NCBI GenBank assembly: GCA_026770025.1 | Contig: JAMXDE010000003.1 | Location: 1,922,001-1,986,000, forward strand | From: Craspedostauros australis | Taxonomy: Eukaryota; Bacillariophyta; Bacillariophyceae; Mastogloiales; Achnanthaceae | Direction of reading: 5' to 3' | Length of the DNA stretch: 64,000 nt | In this document: positions 44,045-54,744 of the stretch, in pieces | How positions within the stretch are numbered: the first letter of the stretch is position 1 | How the letters are laid out: each line of letters begins with the position of its first letter | Made by a program: the position numbers and the translations under genes | The notes under the pieces: generated by a model | Database searches by the model: none | What the model was told of the DNA's origin: nothing | The model's input: the letters and a program-made list of their open reading frames with translations, nothing else

Positions 44045-44638
44045 TCATTGCTTGGAATTGGACAGTGACTTCGTGACGTCGTCATGCTCATTATGGGAGG
44101 AACATCGCTGTGTCTGCCTCCGCCGCGTGGGCGTGAATGGAAGTGCGATGGAACCAACGCTGCGAGCGGCTAGTACGCTGCTGGAACTGCTGTTGCTTCT
44201 CGCGACTTCGGCTGGCATGAATATCTGCTCGAGATCATCCATGCGCGTCATCTCCAACACATCCGAAATGACGCTAGCGATTCTGCGGCTGTGCGAGCCT
44301 GCACGAGCGGGTTCGTTGTCACTTTCCATGCCGCTATCGAGGTCGCTGCACTCCATCTGGGATGCTGTTGACGCCGAAAGCGACATTGGCGGCGATGCGG
44401 GAAGCATCATGGGCAGCCACCCTTGCTGGTCCAGGTATTGCTGATGCTGGTGCTGCCGTCCGTGCTGGAGAAGCTGATTTAGAGAGTTGGGGTGCTCGGC
44501 GAGAGCGGAATCCATCGAATCACTGACACTGCCGATGTTGCTGCCGCCAGTGGCGATGGTGTCGCGATTGCGATTGCCGCTGCTTGGAATGGCTGCGCAG
44601 GACGGCGGTGGAGGTGCGTAGCATCGATCCGGATTCAT
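44045..44638 (-). CDS. Small Ser-rich protein with VISDVL motif (hypothetical)
   Basis: A 197-residue protein. The frame is open another 106 codons upstream, but that part is a low-complexity His/Thr/Lys stretch; the ATG at 44638 begins MNPDRCYAPPPPSC and is the likely start. The middle is Ser/Gln/His-rich. At about 118-136 is RRIASVISDVLEMTRMDDLE, the motif shared with genes at 39179-39760 and 49701-50096, followed by a Ser-rich tail. No membrane segment or known domain is present. The function is unknown. Confidence 0.5.
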   Translation of the reverse strand: MNPDRCYAPPPPSCAAIPSSGNRNRDTIATGGSNIGSVSDSMDSALAEHPNSLNQLLQHGRQHQHQQYLDQQGWLPMMLPASPPMSLSASTASQMECSDLDSGMESDNEPARAGSHSRRIASVISDVLEMTRMDDLEQIFMPAEVARSNSSSSSVLAARSVGSIALPFTPTRRRQTQRCSSHNEHDDVTKSLSNSKQ

Positions 44639-46141
44639 TGTCGAGATTCTGTTCTTGCGCTCAAGTTTGGGCCCAAGTTCGAGCTTGTCCTTGTCCTTGT
44701 CCTTGTTGTGTTTGCCTTTGTTGCTTCTGCTGCTGCGAGTGAATGAGTGAGTGAGCGAGTGAGTGGTAGTGGATGTGTCTTGCTTCGGAGGATTCTGTCT
44801 GCGAGTTCGAGTATGGGTATGGTTGCGAGCGTGAGTATCTCCAGCGATGGTGTGGTTGGTCGGAGTCAAGAGATCAGGTTGTGTGTCGTTTAGTTCTTCT
44901 TGGGTTCGTCTCTTTTTGTGCGGAATCGAATTCTTGTGTTTTGTCTCGTCACGCACTGGTCTGACCGAGCAAAGTGAAGCATTGTGGTCAGCCTTTTTGT
45001 TGTTATCATTCTCCCTGTTCTGTGGTTGTTGCGGTTTCGTGAAGCACTTACTACTAATAGGCGTCGCGATTGCGTCCGGTCGAGTGACAGAAGGTGGATT
45101 GAAGCGCGACGCGAACCGTCATTTGTCTATCTTCACGTAGAAACAATAGTAATGTTGTACGTGCGGTACTTGAGTGCGTACTGCTCCACGCGTGCCTGTT
45201 ACCACCAATTGTGCAAATGACAGAACGTACGTGTCACTGGTTGCGTGATTCTTGGCAGATGTTGTGGTGGTGACGTGGTGGCAATTGCGGAATCTGCTGC
45301 GAACATCTGTCCAGTGCACCATGTCTTTGCTTCGTCATTGGAGCTTCGCGGAATGCATTGTCATGTCGCACCTCTGTCGCGGTCGAAACAGATCGGGAAA
45401 CAACACGGTGCAACTGTTCAAGATTCAAAGGATCTTGACACTTCCATCCACATCAAGACACATGATTTGGAGAGTGCGAGAGAACAGGGATCACTGTTGA
45501 GGAATGGCGATGGTGTCACCAACAAACAATTGGAAACTTCTGCTGCAGAGTAGGTCGCATTGTCATGTTGTGCCGTTGCTGTCTGGTGCATGGCGCACAG
45601 TGCTGGACTTTCAGCGCGGAGCAGCCGCACAATGGGAGCAGAGAGCATGATCGGCACCCTCTCATAGTATAGTCGTTTGTATAATACATACTCGTACCAT
45701 TGCAATACGATGAATCCTGTTGCGTTGCGTTGGTGCCGACTCCGGATGAAGTGAGAGGCTGGGTCAACGAGAGACAGCCGCACCAGCGAGTGCATCTACT
45801 CGGATGCGGTGCATGCGCCTATGTTGGGCTTTGCGTTTGTCTGCACCTCATGACGCTGCTATTCAGAGATCATCCTGCGACTACACCAAGGGCAAACCAC
45901 ACAACCTCAACGGTCGTTCCCTCCTTGGAATCTCGGTCTTCTGAGGTTGCGCACTGCTCGCGCCACAACGTACAATCGCTGGAATGATTCGCTACACGAA
46001 TGTATTATATTATTGTCTTGTTTCTATTGCATCATGCGCGTAGCAGTGTACGATATCATGAGCGTACTCGTGCACTGACCGCCACATATCATGCCATACG
46101 CACCGCTCCGATTCTTTCTCTGATATCGCCGGCTTTGCAGT
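44639..46141. other. Intergenic
   Basis: It contains the upstream region of the leftward gene and, at its right end, the 3' end of the helicase. The notable word is GTATAATACATACTCGTAC (45679-45697), which fuses the two recurrent non-coding motifs of the window. No gene is supported. Confidence 0.4.
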
Positions 46142-48808
46142 TCACAACTTTTCGAACAGACCAAACAGCTCTTCTTCGCTCTCGCTGTCCTCGTTCTCAG
46201 CATCGTCGTTCAGCAATTCGGCCAACGCTTGTGCTACGGCAGCCTCCATGTTTGCCATGGAGTCTGCAGTATTGTTGCCCTCGTTCGTCTTGGCAGCTTC
46301 TCTCTGCTCGCCAGTCAATTCATCGGCCGATGCGTCATCATCATGCGGTTCTTCTTTATCCGTCATCATAGCACCCTCTTTGCCCGCTCCTTCATTCCTG
46401 ATGTGCGAGACCAGATCACATGCATCAATGACGCAATTCCGGTCTTGGATAGCATCTAGCAAGGCGCCCCAATGGTGGCTGCCTCGCAGCACGGGCTCGT
46501 CGCCCACCAATATCAGCCCTCGCTTCGCTCTCGTGATGGCGACGCACAGCCGTCTCGAATCTCGCAAGAACCCGAGCTCGCCGAACATGTTCGATCTTAC
46601 TGCGGAGATGATCACAACCTCTGTTTCTTGCCCCTGGAAGGAATCCACAGTGCCAACACGAACATCGCTGAGCCGATGAAGAGCCAATTGCGACCGTACT
46701 TTCTGGACCTGCTTGGCGTACGGACTGATGACAGCGATATGCTTTGCCTCGACGTCGTTTGCTGTCACAAGATTTTGAACGATCCTCGTCACCAACACTG
46801 CTTCTGCCGTGTTAGATTTGCCACCGAAACTATGCGTTATCTCCATGTCCGGTCCGACCTGGACGAATGCCAGGTGCTCTCTGCCGTGTTTTGGCCATGG
46901 GAATCCTTTGGGTGGTCTGATTGCTGCGTCCACCGTCTCCTGGGCGCATTTCACAATGCCGTTGTAAAAATACTTCGACGGATGCTCCAGCAACGCCGGT
47001 GCCATGCGGTATTGCATTGCGAGGGTCCGCTGTCCCAGACCGGCCTTCTCCAAACGTGACATCGGGGAGACGCCGAGAGACTTGCGGAGGTGGGACGCCG
47101 ATATGGTTGGAGGGAGTTGCTGGGTGTCGCCGACCATCACCATCTGCTTCGCCTTAGCGGCAGCCAGCGCACACACCAATGCAGGCTCCGTTGTTTGCGC
47201 GGCTTCGTCCAGGACGACCAGCGGGAAGCTAAGGTCACTCAAGCGTTGCTCGACGATCTGGTGCGCACCAATGCAGCTCGCCACGACCACAGGGGCTATC
47301 TGCAGGATGGAAGTCTGAATATCTTGGAGCCACTGCTTGATTTCGTGCTCTGCCGTGGCACGGACATTGGCTGGAATGCCCATGTCGCGTGCATCCTTGC
47401 GTATGCGCTTGAGCTCGGGATGTCGCTCCGCCAAGGCCACGATCGTGCGATGTTGCACACTCGGATGCACCGATGCTGGCCGCCCGACACGCACCGCAGG
47501 CACTCCCATTTGGAGCAACGCGCTCAACAGAACATCCGCCGCACCATTGCTGTGGGTGACGGCCAAAACTCGCGGCATGCTATCCGCGTCATCACCGTCG
47601 CCACCACTGCCGGTATTCCTCTCATTGTTCCCTCCTCCATTGCGTCCATCGGCGCTATCTGCCTGTTTCTCGTCTCGCGATGTAACCCTTTTGCTGCTGT
47701 TACTTGTGCCGTTGCTGTGCTGCATCTCGTGGAATTTCAGGTACGTTGAGATCATCAAGGCCGCCACCCGGGTCTTCCCTGTTCCTGGTGGACCTCGGAT
47801 CGACGAGAGGTTGCGCTGGAGCGACCAAACAATCGCCTGCTTTTGAGATTCGTTCGGGCGGAACGACGTTTGCTCAATGGCTTTCTCCAGTGCATCCTTC
47901 CACTGCTGCTGCTGCTTCGAAGCAGCATCTATGGGGTCGCTGTCGTGGCCATCATTGTCGCTGCTGCTGTGTTGATTCCCGGCCCTCCTCTCGATGTCAA
48001 GTAAGGCATGTCGCTGCGACTTCTGCGTTTTCTCGGGCATCTTGCTCCAACCATCACTGCGAGTATATTGGCCTGCTGCCTCCATCGACTGTATCAGATG
48101 ATTGACGACCTTGCCTCCATGCCCCTTCAGGACTTGCTGCAAAGCGGACCGTTGGGCAATCAACGATGCTTCGGGAGCAGTCCGATCCATCCTCACGGGA
48201 TAAGACTCCGGTAACTTTCGCGACTCCCAGAGGCCTTTTGGCCAGGCGGGGCCTGTGCTGACTGTCAGCCATCCCCTTCCAACATCGATCACCAGACACT
48301 CCTTCGGTAAAACGTCCAGGTCTGTTCTCAAGCATGTCAGCAGGAGCATGTCGCCCCTTGAGAACTTTTCCTTCAAATTCACCCACGCGTCTCTTGGCTT
48401 GATGATGCGGACGATCTTTTCCCCCAGCACCTCGGAATCGGGCTCAGCAAATGCATCCAAGATGGCGATTCCAAGCTCCTCCAGTCTGGATCTCGACCAT
48501 TTCGATTGCCGTTCGCGCAGCTCCTTCGCCTGATGTTCGTGCTCTTCCAATAAGAGCCGGTCCCAATACGCTGCATAGCTCACGAGGTCGGGGATCGTGC
48601 TTCGAGTGGTTGCGCTGAGATGCGATCTTGATGTTCCGATGATACTGGATGGATTCGAATGGCGCTGCCCTGCGCAATCCAAGCTAGACTTCGGAACAGC
48701 CTGGAGAAAGCAGCTCACAAGGCTGGGGATGAGGAGAAGGCAGAGCACCACCAACGCGACGGCTCCAGCGCGAGTACGTGGGACGAGCAGGCTTCCTTGC
48801 GGTCTCAT
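46142..48808 (-). CDS. Plastid-targeted SF1B helicase, UPF1/IGHMBP2-like
   Basis: An 888-residue protein from the ATG at 48808. The open frame extends to 48976 but only from GTG. Residues 1-33 form a signal peptide (hydrophobic GAVALVVLCLLLIPSL) ending C33|F34, followed by FLQAVPKSSL, a Phe-led plastid presequence. Residues 70-320 carry a nucleic-acid-binding region typical of IGHMBP2-type helicases (GDMLLLTC...). The helicase core shows the Q motif (FRPNESQKQAI), Walker A GPPGTGKT (339-346), LAVTHSNGAADVL, the DEAAQ box (VVLDEAAQTTEP), GDTQQLPPT, QYRM, VGTVDSFQGQE and VAITRAKRGLILVGD. All ATPase motifs are intact. It should unwind RNA or DNA 5'-3' in the plastid, perhaps in RNA quality control or replication; the compartment is inferred from the presequence. 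A acidic tail ends the protein. Confidence 0.9.
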   Translation of the reverse strand: MRPQGSLLVPRTRAGAVALVVLCLLLIPSLVSCFLQAVPKSSLDCAGQRHSNPSSIIGTSRSHLSATTRSTIPDLVSYAAYWDRLLLEEHEHQAKELRERQSKWSRSRLEELGIAILDAFAEPDSEVLGEKIVRIIKPRDAWVNLKEKFSRGDMLLLTCLRTDLDVLPKECLVIDVGRGWLTVSTGPAWPKGLWESRKLPESYPVRMDRTAPEASLIAQRSALQQVLKGHGGKVVNHLIQSMEAAGQYTRSDGWSKMPEKTQKSQRHALLDIERRAGNQHSSSDNDGHDSDPIDAASKQQQQWKDALEKAIEQTSFRPNESQKQAIVWSLQRNLSSIRGPPGTGKTRVAALMISTYLKFHEMQHSNGTSNSSKRVTSRDEKQADSADGRNGGGNNERNTGSGGDGDDADSMPRVLAVTHSNGAADVLLSALLQMGVPAVRVGRPASVHPSVQHRTIVALAERHPELKRIRKDARDMGIPANVRATAEHEIKQWLQDIQTSILQIAPVVVASCIGAHQIVEQRLSDLSFPLVVLDEAAQTTEPALVCALAAAKAKQMVMVGDTQQLPPTISASHLRKSLGVSPMSRLEKAGLGQRTLAMQYRMAPALLEHPSKYFYNGIVKCAQETVDAAIRPPKGFPWPKHGREHLAFVQVGPDMEITHSFGGKSNTAEAVLVTRIVQNLVTANDVEAKHIAVISPYAKQVQKVRSQLALHRLSDVRVGTVDSFQGQETEVVIISAVRSNMFGELGFLRDSRRLCVAITRAKRGLILVGDEPVLRGSHHWGALLDAIQDRNCVIDACDLVSHIRNEGAGKEGAMMTDKEEPHDDDASADELTGEQREAAKTNEGNNTADSMANMEAAVAQALAELLNDDAENEDSESEEELFGLFEKL

Positions 48809-49700
48809 CTCCGCACTTTGCAGGTCGCTGCGAGACGTGTCACCGAGTCTGCGATTGTGGAGGTTGGATGGCGACAACAACCATCGCAGCACATTGGCAA
48901 CAGGTTGTGATGGGTTTTGTGCTGGTTCTGTTCTTTGACGTTCCTGTTGTGGGAGAGTGAGCCAACCTGACGTCACCCATCAAATTGAGCCTAATCAAGT
49001 ACCTCCCCGGAAAGACACGAACCCAGGTACGATCATGAGCTGACATCCCGGGCACACGATTAGTCGTACGCGCAAGCCAAACTACGAGCACGCTACGAGT
49101 AGAGGTGGTAGCTACTCGTTCTATGGCATAATATAATAGGATGTATGGTGGACCAAGCTGCTGATCATGTATGATAGCGATATTGGCTGTGGTATGTGGC
49201 GAATGCGATGTCGACAGTCAGGAAAGCGGCAGCAAGAAACACTCGCACTCTCTCTAGAGAGGTTGTTGCCAGTCAGAAAACCCTCAGCCGTGCGACGCTA
49301 CAAGCTCGTATTTGTCATGTGCACTACAGTTTGCTATTTGTTCGGTATAATTGTTAAGCTCGCCTTGTCCCCCTTCCCTTCCCTTCCCTTGAAGTTTGCG
49401 TTCCTGTCTTTCGATTTGGTATCCTCGTGCCGCACAGACCAAGACAGCCGTTTTGGTCGATCCTGCTCCACCATGCGTGTTGGATAATCTCCGATCGTGA
49501 GGCACCTGGCTCTTCATTGACCTTGCTCACCATTTGAATCTGCAGCACTCAAGCCCATGCTCATGATGTGCATCCCTTGCTCCGAATTGCAGTCAGCGCC
49601 TTGCGTTGGTCGCCGTTGTCGAAACTTCAGGATTGCTGTCTATTCAGCGACGGTGATGGATTGATCTTGTCCCACCCAGGCATTGGGCGCACCTCAACCC
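48809..49700. other. Intergenic, helicase promoter side
   Basis: It should contain the helicase promoter (leftward) and the 3' end of the next leftward gene. A TACGAGTA copy is at 49094-49101 and an AT-rich ATAATATAATAG word at about 49128-49139. No gene is supported. Confidence 0.4.
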
Positions 49701-50096
49701 TCACATGCGAGAGCTGAATCTATCGCTTCCATCTCGGCTGTTGTTCGCTGGCGCGTCGTCGTTCGTGAAGATGCATGATGCTTCCAGGTCTTCATCGATG
49801 ATATCTAGAACATCTTGGATGATACTTTGCACCGATGCATGCTGTGACTTGTCAGAAGATATCGCTGTGGAAGATCCGATCAGTTCCGTCGTGTCAAAGC
49901 CAGTTTGTGCAATTGCCTTGCGCCGCGGCGGCGATGCCATCCAGGGCGATGACAGTTGCGACAACAGCGAGTGTGACAGTCGCGAAGGTCCACTTTGTTC
50001 GACGCCATCTAACTGTGGAGACAGTGGAGCGGACCTATCTGTGTCCCGCAAGATGAAGGCGCAGGGGATCGAAGCTCGAGAGGTTGGTTGGCACAT
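49701..50096 (-). CDS. Small protein with IIQDVL motif (hypothetical)
   Basis: A 131-residue hydrophilic protein from an ATG at 50096. Residues 1-85 are Ser/Pro-rich. Residues 87-106 hold ASVQSIIQDVLDIIDEDLEA, which aligns with VRDIINDVLKMLDEDQ of the gene at 39179-39760. The tail is Asn/Asp/Ser-rich. No domain is known. Confidence 0.45.
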   Translation of the reverse strand: MCQPTSRASIPCAFILRDTDRSAPLSPQLDGVEQSGPSRLSHSLLSQLSSPWMASPPRRKAIAQTGFDTTELIGSSTAISSDKSQHASVQSIIQDVLDIIDEDLEASCIFTNDDAPANNSRDGSDRFSSRM

Positions 50097-51482
50097 ACTC
50101 GTTATGGGCTGCTTGTTGTGTGTCTGAATGTGCTCGGGTATGCGCGTTGATGGTTATAACGGTCGTGATGGTTGTGATGAATGTGATGGCAGTGTTGACT
50201 CTCCTTCCTCCCTCTGCTTGAAGTCTGTCTTTTCGTTCGCTCTTGTTGTACTGGCACGATGGATGGCGCTATGGTATGTGTCTATCTTCACCCCAACCCT
50301 TGCAAAAAGGGCATCCAAAGTGTTGTATCGTCCAGATAAACTGACCTTGCGACCTTTCCCTGACTGCTCCAATTCGGTTGGCTGTCACGTGGTCGTCTGG
50401 TACGCATCTGTGTTGGCAGTGTTGGTCAAGTACGGTGGCTGGTACGGTGCAGTACAGTACTGCGTATACGAGGTGCGTGCTCTTATCGTACTTGTACAAG
50501 TAACTCGTGCGAGGGTACTCGCGCATGTGGCTCGTGGAGCAGTGTGGTCAGCAACTTCCTTCCCCGATAGTGTCTGCCAACCAAAAAGACGGCATTTTGC
50601 AATCACAATTGCGACAGACACTCGTGCGTATGGCACGGTACGATCTATGTCACTGTTCGCATCGAAGCCTCTTGTTTGTTTCGCAGGTCACACTGTCTCA
50701 ATGCAGGATTGTACGTGAATAGCCACCGCTGCTTTTCGTCGTACGTACGTAGAGCAGCTTCCAATCAACCAATCATCACCACCCACTTCACCCATGAGTG
50801 AATTCGCTGGTCCGAGGCAGTTCTTTCGGTTTCAACCTTACTCGGAGAGAAGAAGTATTGCCATGATGCTCCTCACGAGAGATGCGCACCTCCTGGCACC
50901 ATGCTCTCACAACAGTGCCCGGCTTTCCCAACAACTGTGAGTCTGCAGTGTACGGTACTGCAGCGTACCGCAGGAAGACTCGCGCACTCGGCCATCGATC
51001 TTGCTCTCGACGGGGTTGAAGTCGTCGGCTGAGAGTCAGAGCTGCGTCGTTTCGATCTCTTGTCGCGATTGGTGGGTTGGTGTGTACAGCCGAATCGACT
51101 TCATCATTGCCCAAGATAGCTGGGCCTCGCTTCTCCATTTTGCTGCCACATGCGGCCTTCCGGATCGCATCATCTCATCGTGGACGCCATGTCAGCAAGG
51201 CAGCGCCTGCTGGGGGCACAATCCCAAATCTGTACATCGTTGTGAACGCAGGTATTCGCTTGCGAAAGGCGAGCCATCGCCGCATGAGCGCAATGCAGGA
51301 TGTAACATTCTGTGATAGACTGCATCGGTTGCTGGGATTGTGCATCTCATGGCGAGCAATCGAGTTCCCATTCTGAAAGTGCGCAAGCCATAGCGGTGGC
51401 CTGCATCCAATGCCATCCAACGAATTGATCCTGACACACTTCATGACGACTGACGACGGAGGGCCTACTCCAAGGGTTTGCA
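50097..51482. other. Intergenic
   Basis: No supported gene. A minus-strand frame with an ATG (50788-51138, 116 codons, MEKRGPAILGND...) has reasonable codon usage but no homologue I recognise and may be part of a longer spliced gene. GTAC-rich palindromes cluster at 50430-50520. Confidence 0.35.
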
Positions 51483-51743
51483 ATGTCGGAGAGACGACTG
51501 TCTTCGCATGAGACCAAGGTCTCAGAGATATCAGAGCCACCGAAATTATCCAAGAAAAGCAATTGGGTCGCAACGTGCCGCTCTGTCGACGATGCAATCA
51601 TCATGTGTATTCTTGATCTCACCCAAACTGCCTCCTTGATGTTTGCCACGAGTCAACGAAACATGGCTGCCATCGCAATCTCCGAAACTTCTACCTTGCG
51701 CTCCCTTCTTGGTCCTGCGGGGTTGACACATCCATGCATCTGA
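51483..51743 (+). CDS. Possible small protein related to the DVL-motif set
   Basis: An 86-codon frame with an ATG start. It contains SVDDAIIMCILDLTQTASLM, which loosely resembles SVQSIIQDVLDIIDEDLEAS of the gene at 49701-50096 and is followed by a Ser/Ala-rich tail as in the gene at 44045-44638. The similarity is weak, and the gene may be decayed or spurious. Confidence 0.25.
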   Translation: MSERRLSSHETKVSEISEPPKLSKKSNWVATCRSVDDAIIMCILDLTQTASLMFATSQRNMAAIAISETSTLRSLLGPAGLTHPCI

Positions 51744-52889
51744 AAGCTGTTGCGTGTCGCGATCCGCGTTTGCTGGATACTCCACATCCATCTGCAAAGT
51801 ATGGCATTCAGAACTGAGTTGAAGACATCGTAGCATCAATGACCATCATCGATGCCATCCAATCGCTGCCTGATCCGAATGCAGCGTCGTTACTGTGAGT
51901 CCATCCATGCAGCTCGATGCGCCGTGCGACATCTTGTTATGAGCTACACAGCGCGACCATGTGGTAGGTGCTAGAGTGAGTGTGTTGTTTCATTCGCTTG
52001 CAAGCTTGCTCCCATACGAATCATTCGCTCTCCGGTAACAGATGCCGCTTGCTGCATGCTGGTATGCTTGCTCTTTCCTTTGCAACATTCCATGAACGGT
52101 ACATGGCCGTATCACGTCTTGGAATGCGCAAGTACGATTCCTCATCGCGATGTCAGAGGTTGCCTCAACGGCTGTATGGCGTACGCGTCGGCGATGGTGC
52201 AGGCTGTGATACTGCTGATGATGGCTGTGATGGATATACTTGGCGTCGTGGTAGTGATTGCGTATTCTGCCCACTTACGAACCAAGATAAGGAGCCCTGC
52301 TGGCCAATAATCTCATGCTCGCACCCAGTCCATTGGCTGAGCATGAAGAATACCAAAGTGGACGACCAAGGCTGCTCCACAATGCGGTCGATCGGCCTCT
52401 GCTTGTTGAGGTTGGTGGAGTTATTGCCGACCGCGTCTCTGTGCGGCTATGCACCGGATGGATGCGATAGTTGCAACTGCAGGAACCTCTGTCGTCCATG
52501 TGCTGCCGTCCATGTGCTGCCATCCACTGCCGTCAGCAGCACGAAGTTTCCGAATGCGCTTGTCGACGAATGGCACCGCAGCCATTATCATGTCTGTCAT
52601 TGCACGAGTGCAAGAATTGCGGCGTCTGCCACCTGAGCCATCTCTCGAAAATGCTCTCTTCTCCGGGCACCCATGCGTAGTGTTGCAAGCAGAATCGAAC
52701 AGAGTAGTACATGTACGAGGATGCAATGTGGTAGCACGAATCAAGTTGTCCAAAGCAAGGCGCACTCGAACGATTCTGTACCAGTAGAGCCGCGTCGACG
52801 CCGATGCAGATGCTGACTACCATGCAAGCGACGATGTCAATGTATTCCATGAGCACGGATAGTACCCAACCAGAGTGGTCTGATCTCCA
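51744..52889. other. Host DNA left of copy B, no supported gene
   Basis: Several frames of 80-220 codons overlap on both strands without recognisable features. The frame at 51980-52636 is the longest, but it is Cys-rich with irregular composition, has no known motif and overlaps open frames on the other strand. Confidence 0.35.
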
Positions 52890-52893
52890 ATAA
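52890..52893. repeat. Target-site duplication of copy B, left
   Basis: ATAA, repeated at 58945-58948. Confidence 0.85.
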
Positions 52894-53048
52894 GAGCCCC
52901 CCGAGTGAGTCGACCACTCGTTTGAAACGGACCTCCAGAAATTTTCTCTCCTACATACTAACCAAACACATATTCGTAATCCTTGTAGGTCTAATACAAA
53001 TAATTAACCATTACATTTTTGAATCAGATCCTACTTTAAGTTTTATGG
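52894..53048 (+). repeat. Terminal inverted repeat of copy B (transposase 3' side)
   Basis: It pairs with 58790-58944. Inner blocks match the transposase 3'-side repeat of copy A (TAGGTCTAATACAAATAATT) better than the other end of the same copy. Confidence 0.9.
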
Positions 53049-53258
53049 ACCGATGGATATGCGCAATTTTCGATCTCTTTCGTGTTTCGGCCTCTTGCCT
53101 ACGACTACATCGATCCAATTTAACCCTTTGCTGTTCTTTGTTTCAGCGACTGTGTTCCGATTTTGAATTGTTTAGTCTCTTTTTCAGGTGTTCGGATGAG
53201 GCCATCCAACAGTCCATCCACGATAGCACTAGTTGTAGAATATTGGGGGAAGCGGCGC

Positions 53259-54410
53259 ATGCGTGTTTACGTTAATTACACAATGTGCTTGTCCAATCCG
53301 TCATCGACGTCACGAAATTGGATACTTCGTCATGAAACACCAATGATATCACGATGCGCAACATCATCAGGTCTGCTTCGTTGTGGCGAATTGGTTGAGT
53401 GGGGTTGGTACTCCTTGAGTGTTTTGTGTCGTGGTCTTTTTGGACAGTCGGTACAATTGGAGGTAAATCTCCACATCCCCCAACATGTGAGGCCGGTTGA
53501 GAGTGGCAAACTCGACACACCAAGATGAAAATGGAGCCACACCAAAAAAATACCACAATGGCCGTCGAACGGCATGCTTGGCGCCGCACCAACCAGCCGA
53601 CCAATTCAAGATCCAAGCACATCGCCGTCACCGCCACGCAACGTTTGGTGGGTAAACGAGCGGAGGCGGGAAGAGAGGTTGATTTGGGGCCGTCGTAGGC
53701 CCCAGAAACACAATCACAATTTGGCCCCAAATCGGCTGGTTGGTTTTGGCCTGTGTGTGGCACACACAGGCCATATCAGCGCCTTCGGATACTCAAGATG
53801 CCTCAGGAAGGCCAAGACGAAGGCACCCACGAAGTTTGAGGCTCGCGGAGCACCGGGAAGGTGTCCGCGCGGAGAGAAAGGTGGTTTTTAGGAGTTTTGG
53901 TTGGGGCTCGCCTGGCACCATTCGCGTGGCTTTGGCTGTGAGGGGCGATGGGAAGACGCCCCTCAATCACCAAGCCACCCATACAAGATGGGTGCGGCAT
54001 CCATTGAAGATGCACGTCGTGAAGTATGCTCTGCTCAAGTTGTCTGGAAGAGACTGCAGCTGACCATATCTGCAGAATGGTCGTTGTTGGTGGGAGCAAG
54101 AAATGCACCACCACATCATCTTGTGGAGGTGCATCACGTCCGCCATGCACTCCCAGCCCAGTCTGGATGCATCCGCGTGTCGCCATGGAGTGTGGTAATG
54201 CACGAGGAGCGCTTGGAGGGGGTGAAAGGATCGTATGGACAAGATACGGATCCATATCTGAACTGTATCCACATCGAAACTGATTTTTCGAAAACGATCT
54301 GTTTCGGTGTGTGGCTGCATTGCTGCATGCAGAGCCAATGTCTGAGGCCAACCTTCATGGAGTGGATAGCTGGGGGGTATGCAGAGCGAATGGTATGCAC
54401 AGTTTGCTGA
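53259..54410 (+). other. Possible second, antisense gene region of copy B
   Basis: Counterpart of the region in copy A. The frame 53259-53528 (ATG, MRVYVNYTMCLSNPSSTSRN) shares its pattern with copy A. Sequence up to 54410 matches the second frame of copy A in several blocks (SPSHPYKM, EWSLLVGA) but is less continuous. No domain is recognised. Confidence 0.3.
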
Positions 54411-54744
54411 AATATAAGGATGATCATGATGATCATGTGTGCTCATTGGAGGGCAACATTGTGGCATCAACAATTTTTTCTCGGATCCACCACACAACAC
54501 ACAGCAAACCAACATGACTTCCACAATATTTTCTATACTCATTTAACTGCAATATTCTGATTAACAGATAGCCAGGCGTCTGAATGCAATGTTTATTTTT
54601 AATTTTAAGTGATGTGTTGTTGAGATATAGCATGATAAGCAGATATTGGATGTGCTTTTTGGACGGCATCTAGACTCGTTTTAGTAGCCTGACCGGGCAC
54701 CCACAAATCTCCACAACTAGTGTTATCGCGGCGACGCACATCCA

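Noticed and set aside
48809-48976. 56-codon N-terminal extension of the helicase
   Set aside because: It begins with GTG and would bury the signal peptide, which is intact from the ATG at 48808.
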